DNA of 64,000 nucleotides from positions 62,001 through 126,000 of the forward strand of contig JNEU01000966.1 of assembly GCA_000697475.1 (NCBI GenBank), read 5' to 3'. The translations under genes and the position numbers were made by a program. Under the pieces are notes generated by a model, which was not told where the DNA came from, did not search any database, and worked only from the letters and a program-made list of their open reading frames with translations. The DNA is from Lichtheimia corymbifera B2541. Taxonomy: Eukaryota; Mucoromycota; Mucoromycetes; Mucorales; Lichtheimiaceae. Position 1 is the stretch's first letter. Every line of letters starts with the position of its first letter. Shown one piece after another: positions 58,184 through 64,000 of this stretch.

Positions 58184-59553
58184 ATGACATCGATACCAGA
58201 TGAAGAGGAGCTCAACACACAATTGGAAGCCGTGCAACAAAAGATCACCCTGACACTGCAACATATCGATCAGAATTTCGTCCGATGCAACCAGATCGTG
58301 TCTGGAGAAATCCTACCTGAAGTAGAGCAATTTGCAGAGACCATTCGCAGTATACGAGAAGGCTACCAGGTACAATGAAGGACAACGTTTACCATGTATC
58401 ATCCATCCACTTACACGCATTATTCAAGATATGGGTATGGTTCTTGGAGCAATTTGAACGACCTATCAATAGCACCAGTCGACCCCCTTTTCCATCGGTT
58501 GCTTCAACCTCAAGTAGGATCGCATCAAGTGTCAGCCGATCTCCTTGGCGTCGACTTCAAAATGATCTTACTCGTACTACAACAAGCATTCCAAACAATC
58601 TGCCTGATCGACCACCAACACAAACAGCAGGTCCCTTTTCATCCTTCTTATCAGATTCATCTTTATCAGCATCCATGCCCCACCGACGTTTTTCACCTCC
58701 ACATACAATGCCATTTGGTCCATCACCTGAAACATTGCTCAAAACACCAGCACGACAGGCAGCACGCATGATGGTGGATCATTTAATGTACACTCAGAAT
58801 GCACAAAGTACACCTTCCGATAAAGAAACACGTGATGATGATTTACCTGCTGGTCAGGCAACAGCAACAGCAGCAGCAGCTCAAGAGAAGCGTGATGGTG
58901 ATAACGATCATGGTGACGACTCTTTTAGCGACAATATCCCTGCTGTTGATTTCCAGACCTTTGCAAACCGGCGTAGAGAAGCATTTCGTAACATGGTTAC
59001 TGAACAAGAATTACCACGTCTTTATGATCATGGCCTCCAATCACCTAGTCGGAAACGTTTGCATGACAACAACAATAATAACCACCAGTCTCCACTCGCA
59101 AGTACACCTATCGCTGAACAAGTCATGGCTGATTATCAAAACTACTTACGACCCACATCACCAACACCAAGCGATATGTCCGGACTCAATTCGCAAACGG
59201 GTTTGATCACAGTGACCACCACTGAAGGAGGCGTAGCGTCAGCAGCAGGAGCAGGAGGAGGAGGAGCAGGAGGAGGAGGCGGCGGCGTACATCGAGAGGA
59301 TGAACAAGGTCCACGTCCTTTTAGGCTGCAGGATTTCAGACGCACTTTTCAAATTCCACCGGGATCCACCAAACTCACTCACGTCTACAATGTGTTTTAT
59401 CAGCGACAAGGTCAAGCATTAAGCATGGATGATCTGAGGAATCTTATACCGGATTACGATCGGGCAACATTGGACTTATTGGTTGGCTCATTGACACGGA
59501 AGAAATATCTGAAAAAGATGGAATCTGGAATGTCGTGGACGCTGCGTGTTTGA
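58184..59553 (+). CDS. ASK1: DASH complex subunit ASK1 with extra C-terminal domain
   Basis: Outer-kinetochore protein coupling chromosomes to microtubules, 436 residues. Exons 58184-58369 and 58429-59553. The N-terminal ~75 residues match Ask1: ITLTLQHIDQNFVRCNQIVSGEILPEVEQF and a WVWFLEQFER helix. The centre is disordered, rich in Ser/Pro/Thr, with many SP/TP pairs (candidate Cdk1 sites, as in yeast Ask1), an Ala run and a Gly-rich tract. The last ~80 residues are well ordered in pattern (RPFRLQDFRRTFQI ... SMDDLRNLIP ... LDLLVGSLTRKKYLKKM) and resemble a winged-helix domain, which yeast Ask1 lacks. The acceptor of the only intron (58428) is weak but gives phase 0. Confidence 0.87.
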
Positions 59554-59763
59554 GAGAGTAAAGTAGAATCATATTTAAGGTTTACGCCATGTTTATATTT
59601 ATGGTATTCCTTCTCGTAGTGTGCATGGATCATCGTCTAAACTCTGTATATAAATGCATGTATATATATACCAAGGGATTCGAATCGTGTTTCTGTGGTG
59701 TCATTTCTCTGCTCTCTTTTACTTTTTTCGCCTGCTCCCCCACATTCGATTGACCTAGCCATC

Positions 59764-60333
59764 ATGTATCTGCCATCATTTTCATCCACCGTTGGATTGG
59801 CTTGTTGTTCCCCCAGTCTGCTAGTACAAGGTCAACATCATCATCATCATCACCATCATCAACATGAAGTGCAACAACAACACTCCCCTCGACGTCATAT
59901 ACAGCTTCCAATACCTCCAGCGTTGACATTACCTTCACCACGTACATCACTACCACCATTACCACCCACCCAATCTGCTTTACCTAGTGTTTCATCATCA
60001 TCGCCATCATCATCATTATCACCACCATCCTCCCTTTCTCCTCCATCAACAACCAGCCCATACAATCATCAATATCGCCCCATTTCCAACAAAACACGAC
60101 CCTATACTTGCTCACTTTGCCCACGTGGGTTCACTCGAAAGCACGACTTGCAACGTCATTTTAGGGTACATACAGGGGATAAGCCTTATGAGTGTCACTG
60201 CTGTAAAAAGGCGTTTGCACGTACCGATGCCCTCAAGCGACATTGGCGTATGGAGGAACACTGTCGATCCAGCCCCGAAGTCCAAGCATGCATTAGAGGC
60301 AAACAACGTTGTCATCATAGAAAGAAGACATAG
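59764..60333 (+). CDS. Two-finger C2H2 zinc-finger protein
   Basis: Probable DNA-binding regulator, 189 residues, intronless. Residues 25-32 are eight histidines; 40-100 are Pro/Ser-rich. Finger 1 has Cys116, Cys119, His132, His136; the linker is TGDKPYE, close to the classical TGEKP; finger 2 has Cys144, Cys147, His160, His166 with a five-residue His spacing. The recognition helices read RKHDLQR and RTDALKR, a pairing common to fungal stress and development regulators (for example Msn2-like or similar two-finger factors). The protein ends in a basic tail. Targets are unknown. Confidence 0.85.
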   Translation: MYLPSFSSTVGLACCSPSLLVQGQHHHHHHHHQHEVQQQHSPRRHIQLPIPPALTLPSPRTSLPPLPPTQSALPSVSSSSPSSSLSPPSSLSPPSTTSPYNHQYRPISNKTRPYTCSLCPRGFTRKHDLQRHFRVHTGDKPYECHCCKKAFARTDALKRHWRMEEHCRSSPEVQACIRGKQRCHHRKKT

Positions 60334-61999
60334 ATCATATCATCCCCATCAATAATAGAGATATTATAAAAGCGTATAATACTTATTCTTTCTCTCGATC
60401 ATTCAAAACAAATTTGCGCAATCCGAAATAGAGTTACGCCACAAGCATCGATCGGCTTCATGCCAGTCAAAGAAAAACACTCCCCAAATGGCATTCTCCT
60501 TTTCTGTGTACGCTTTTCTTTTTTCCATTGCACCCCTTGCATTGATATTGCATCGTCGGCTAAAACGCGCATTGTAATGCATTTAAAGCTGTCAAGGCAT
60601 TCGATAAAAAGACTTGTGTCTATGATGGTTTTTCAGTTGAAGGTCTACTTTTTTCTACTGGGTCATTGTCCGATAAGGGAGCACAATATAATCATCAAAG
60701 GGATTAAACGTGTGCTATTATTGCTGTCTCATTACTGCCATGTCCCGTTAAGGCGGATTCAAATGCCATGTGTGGGTAGTTTAGCAATCAAGGCTATGCC
60801 AGTTGTTGTAGCCTAATCCAACATCATCATATCAAGGCTAGAATAACAGCCTTATCTTTTGGCGTCATTTGCAAAAGCAATTAATGCATCTCAAATTTAC
60901 ACCAGATATGGTCGCATGGATACGAATGCACTTTGATTGCAACGTAGTATGTAGTTGGGCCGCTGCTGCTTGTGGTTGCTGTATAATAAAAATGTGAGAT
61001 CCATGGCATCTCGGCTCATCTTGATATGGTCTTCCATGTAAAAAGTGAAGCTTTGCTGTTTGCACCCTGTCTCTTGCACCAAATTATCGATGCATCATCA
61101 TTCTGAAGAGACATTTATCATCCTTTGTGCTACCCATGCCTACTATGCACAATATATAAAAAGATGCTATCGCCTCCCACATTTCTCTTCCCTCTGTCAT
61201 ACTTTTTGATTTTTACAAGGTCAAATGTCCAAGGTTTGAGCGTATATTGTAGCTTGCAACCTTGTGGATAAGCGCTGAACTTTGTGGTCATTCAATAGTG
61301 CTTCATTGTTATCCTGCTGTCATTGTCATGGTCGTGGTCGTCATTGTGATGATGGATCCTTATCATAAGTTATATTGTTTGATGAACCACTGCTCCTTAT
61401 ACACATCAACTTGTTACTTTCGATATAGTTATCTCTCTTGATGCATTGCAAAAGTTGGATTCAATGCCATGTGATCACTGTTATACGTCTATCAGTAGCT
61501 GCTTTTGCATATAAGTATTATGAGCGCCATTCCTTATCATCTATTAACTTGTATCAGCATCGCTATTAAGCATGAGCGCTGCGAAGAGGATGCCGCGCAA
61601 CTAGTAATTCCCATTCAGCATTATACACCGGCAGTGCTTGCCATGCTATTGCACTTGAACCCAATATCCTTTATCACCCTCTGATATCATCTTCCTCAAT
61701 ACCAATGTTTATATACTCACACCTTCCCAATGCATTATACAATGTAAAATTTCTTTCCCTACCGTCACTTTACGGTACCAGAAGGGAACCCCAAACGATC
61801 ATCATACTTTTCACTTTTGTGCCATGAACAGCACTATTAAGGCACATCATATCGTAGTGTTTAAAAATGAACACAGTACCCATGTTCGGAAGACGAGGAG
61901 CAGTATGCAATATCCCTTGGTGACAATAATGTGGATAGTCCACGTAGTTTAGGACTCTTCAAAATGACTCGCTATAAAGCATATATCATAGTTGTAGGT
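60334..61999. other. Long non-coding stretch
   Basis: 1.67 kb without a supportable gene. Frames are short with no domain; composition is AT-rich. The 3' end of the pterin dehydratase gene begins at 62000. Confidence 0.45.
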
Positions 62000-62420
62000 T
62001 TATTGCTTGACGTTATCGCAAAACTTGGCTAGCTCGATATCACGCGTAGAAAGGCCCTGGCAGTCGTGTGTTGATAAGGTGACTTCGACGCGATTGTACA
62101 CCTGCATAATGATGGAATAATGAGTCTCAATTTCAATCCTACTCGGCTATACATCTTACATTGAACCATTCTGGATGATGATCCATCTTGTCAGCTTTGA
62201 TGGCTACGCGGGTCATAAAGCCAAATGCTTGATTAAAGTCCTTGAACTCGTATTTCTTGTGGATCGCGTCACGTCCTTCGGTCATTGCCCATCCGGAAGA
62301 TAAGAGGGGTTGCAAAAGGGTTGTGCGCTCAGATTGTGAAAGAGTGGATAATGATGCTCGCTGAAAAGAGCGGATAGCAGGCATGGATCGCTTTGATACA
62401 GTGGTAAGAAATGCAGACAT
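62000..62420 (-). CDS. Pterin-4a-carbinolamine dehydratase
   Basis: Recycles tetrahydrobiopterin-type cofactors by dehydrating 4a-hydroxy-pterin; 120 residues. Exons 62420-62160 and 62101-62000. The family core is [51 protein letters not shown], holding the catalytic HH...W...N and the later THD histidine. The first ~28 residues are basic and Ser/Thr-rich, suggesting mitochondrial import. Length without the presequence equals the usual ~95-100. The intron falls directly after WFN. It is divergent from the SF3B5 gene (488 bp between start codons). Confidence 0.93.
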
Positions 62421-62908
62421 GATGGATGTATTGAAAACGGAAGAAGAAGAAAGCAACTTCAGGTCCGCTGGGATTGTGGGAAAATAATAGTCAATGCGAT
62501 CGTGACTTGCCGGAGATGATGTATCTTATGCACACATACCCCTCACTCTTGGATGGATATAGCTGTTCAATGGGATCACGGCGTTATTAAATACTGTGGA
62601 AGATGGGCTTTTGGTTCACTTGTGCACTTGACGTGAATGGGTCATCATCCCCATCAATGGCCCTTTAAAAGTGAATCATCAAGGGGATCAAAGCCCTGAA
62701 TAGGTATACAGGATATAGAGAGTGTGGTTTATTGTATTATGGAATCATCTAATAGCTATATAGGAGTCTATAGGCTGTCATCTGTGAAAGCAAAATGCTG
62801 GTAGCAGAGTGCAGGTAGGAAAGGTGTTGTCAACTCTCAGAGCCCGATATTCTTAAGGCGCAAAGCAAGTGGGTCAAGTCCGACTGTACGTCTTGTCCTT
62901 CAACCAAT
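62421..62908. other. Divergent promoter region, pterin dehydratase / SF3B5
   Basis: 488 bp between divergent start codons. No distinct TATA box or repeat was seen. Confidence 0.45.
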
Positions 62909-63409
62909 ATGGTAAGTAACCAACACCGATCGTCTTCCATAGACTCATCGCCTGCTTCTTTTATATAGGATCGCTTCAACATCAATAGTCAGATCGAGCA
63001 TTGTAAGTATTGAATATGGAATGTGTGTGCCCACCATCGACCATCGATTTAATAGTATGATCTATACGTTCATAGTGCAGTCGAAATACGTTGGCACAGG
63101 CCATGCTGATACGATCAAATAGTAAGTATCATACAAAGATACTGCGCTGATGAAGATAGGTTGCTAAGGATACAACATAGTGAATGGATGACGAACCAAC
63201 ACAGAGACAGCTATGCTTCTTTTATCGGCCATGCACCTTTATTGAACTACTTTTCTATTGCCGAGAATGAATGCAGCGCCCGAGTCAAATTCAACTTGAT
63301 GGAGGTAAATAAGGTGTATTCTTTATTCTTGTAAATGAAGAAAGCTCAATCTCTTCATTAGAAAATGCTTCAACCATGTGGTCCTCCTCCTGCACGTGAA
63401 GAGCAATAG
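62909..63409 (+). CDS. YSF3: Splicing factor SF3b subunit 5 (Ysf3/SF3b10)
   Basis: Smallest subunit of the U2 snRNP SF3b complex, 84 residues. Exons 62909-62911, 62969-63002, 63076-63121, 63181-63304, 63362-63409. The first coding exon is only the ATG, so intron 1 (57 nt) separates the start codon from the rest. Conserved blocks: DRFNINSQIEHLQSKYVGTGHADT, then KYEWMTNQHRDSYASFIGH, LLNYFSIAENE and VKFNLMEKMLQPCGPPP. Four introns in 255 coding bases is extreme even for this window. The model is frame-consistent throughout. Confidence 0.94.
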
Positions 63410-63779
63410 ATGATGATCCTTTGAAACAAGAATACTCGCTGCCTATACCGATATCGACTTTTTCGTTCTTGATCCAGTAGCACCTTCCTTCCCCATCTCT
63501 CATATGGATTTGCCATTACTTGCAGCGAAGAATAAATGATTGGACTGGATTTGGTTGCATTCGACATATGGATAGTAAGGGAATGATCGAGCAATATCTT
63601 TTAAGAAGGGGGGTTGTGTAATTTATAAATCATTGTATTTTATTGAATGCCATGATACGGTTGCATGGATACAGCTGTCAGCTACTTTTGAATTCCGTGG
63701 CTTTTTCGAGTCAGGCATATCAGCGGGCTTGGTGGTCTTCTTTCCCCTTTAGCGACACACACACACACAGCTACACACC
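63410..63779. other. Spacer between YSF3 and RRP45
   Basis: 370 bp on the same strand. An (AC)n microsatellite at about 63756-63770 precedes the RRP45 ATG. No gene seen. Confidence 0.45.
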
Positions 63780-64000
63780 ATGGTCAAAGATCTTGATCCC
63801 AGCATCAACGAAAGCACATTCTTGCTGCAAGCTTTGGAAGAAAAACGACGCATCGATGGCCGTGGTATCTACGATGTACGATCTATCGATATAACTTTTG
63901 GTGCTGATTATGGTCAGGTCAATGTACAACTGGGACGCACAAGGTATAGCGGATCGATGGGCAACTCGTAGAAAGAATGAGGATATGGGTGGGTGTCCTG
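63780..64000 (+). CDS. RRP45: Exosome subunit RRP45 (EXOSC9), first exon only
   Basis: RNase PH-like ring subunit of the RNA exosome, non-catalytic. Exon 1 is 63780-63943 (54 codons plus two bases); the donor GTATAG follows and the rest lies beyond the window, with 57 nt of intron visible. The N-terminal signature NESTFLLQALEEKRRIDGRGIYDVRSIDITFG-type and the strand YGQVNVQLGRTR match Rrp45/EXOSC9 better than Rrp42 or Rrp43. It is the fourth RNA-processing gene (with CypH, TRM44 and YSF3) in the right third of the window. Confidence 0.88.

Noticed and set aside
1..64000. CRISPR arrays, prokaryotic operons, insertion sequences or viral genes
   Set aside because: No repeat-spacer arrays, Shine-Dalgarno-led gene runs, transposase motifs or viral protein motifs were seen; the DNA is nuclear and fungal throughout.

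Overview
The window is nuclear DNA of a filamentous fungus. Genes are dense and cut by many short introns (mostly 50-90 nt). The gene content is fungal: a DASH-complex subunit (Ask1), a Rua1-type regulator, a SUR7/PalI-like protein, sugar porters and a LEC1/YPR097W homologue. Intron density and protein style suggest an early-diverging lineage such as Mucoromycota. That placement is inference; no marker in the window fixes the species. I rebuilt 27 protein-coding genes exon by exon (two run off the window ends), one tRNA-Leu(AAG), and two weak small-gene candidates. About 113 intron junctions were placed. Joined exon lengths are divisible by three in every complete gene.

Layout. 1-4952: NTE1 phospholipase (-, C-terminus beyond the edge). 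4953-9223: gene-poor, holding an A-B-C/A-B-C higher-order repeat at 6498-7475. 9224-15805: an energy and organelle block of COX6/COX5A (-), NDUFS4 (+), peroxisomal Lon protease (-) and COX15 (-), with COX6 and NDUFS4 sharing a 225-bp head-to-head promoter. 15806-18787: mostly empty, with one candidate 48-residue zinc-binding protein. 18788-23567: two tandem sugar transporters with all eight intron positions shared. 25702-27289: secreted GDSL phospholipase. 27895-28788: four-helix SUR7/PalI-like membrane protein (-). 29757-31315: CaMKK-like kinase (-).

34647-40644: a ribosome block of RPS12 (+), RPL23A (-) and the 19-exon DEAH helicase Dhr1/Ecm16 (-). 40793-42139: 3-ketoacyl-CoA reductase (-). 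42577-42659: tRNA-Leu. 44082-50038: four plus-strand genes: LEC1-like PX protein, Mpo1-like DUF962 protein, cyclophilin H and a conserved fungal membrane protein. The last two are 69 bp apart. 50364-53704: Rua1-domain regulator (-) and seven-blade F-box/WD40 protein (-). 54440-60333: TRM44, a Ser/Pro-rich single-pass surface protein, ASK1 with an unexpected C-terminal winged-helix-like region, and a two-finger C2H2 protein. 62000-64000: pterin-carbinolamine dehydratase (-), SF3b subunit Ysf3/SF3B5 whose first coding exon is only the ATG, and the start of exosome subunit RRP45.

Most genes are housekeeping genes. The unusual material is structural: three GC-AG introns, the higher-order repeat, an 11-bp tandem array inside a foldback, a strong G-quadruplex motif before cyclophilin H, and a promoter element shared by DHR1 and the candidate zinc mini-protein. 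I saw no transposon coding sequence, virus, CRISPR array or secondary-metabolite cluster.
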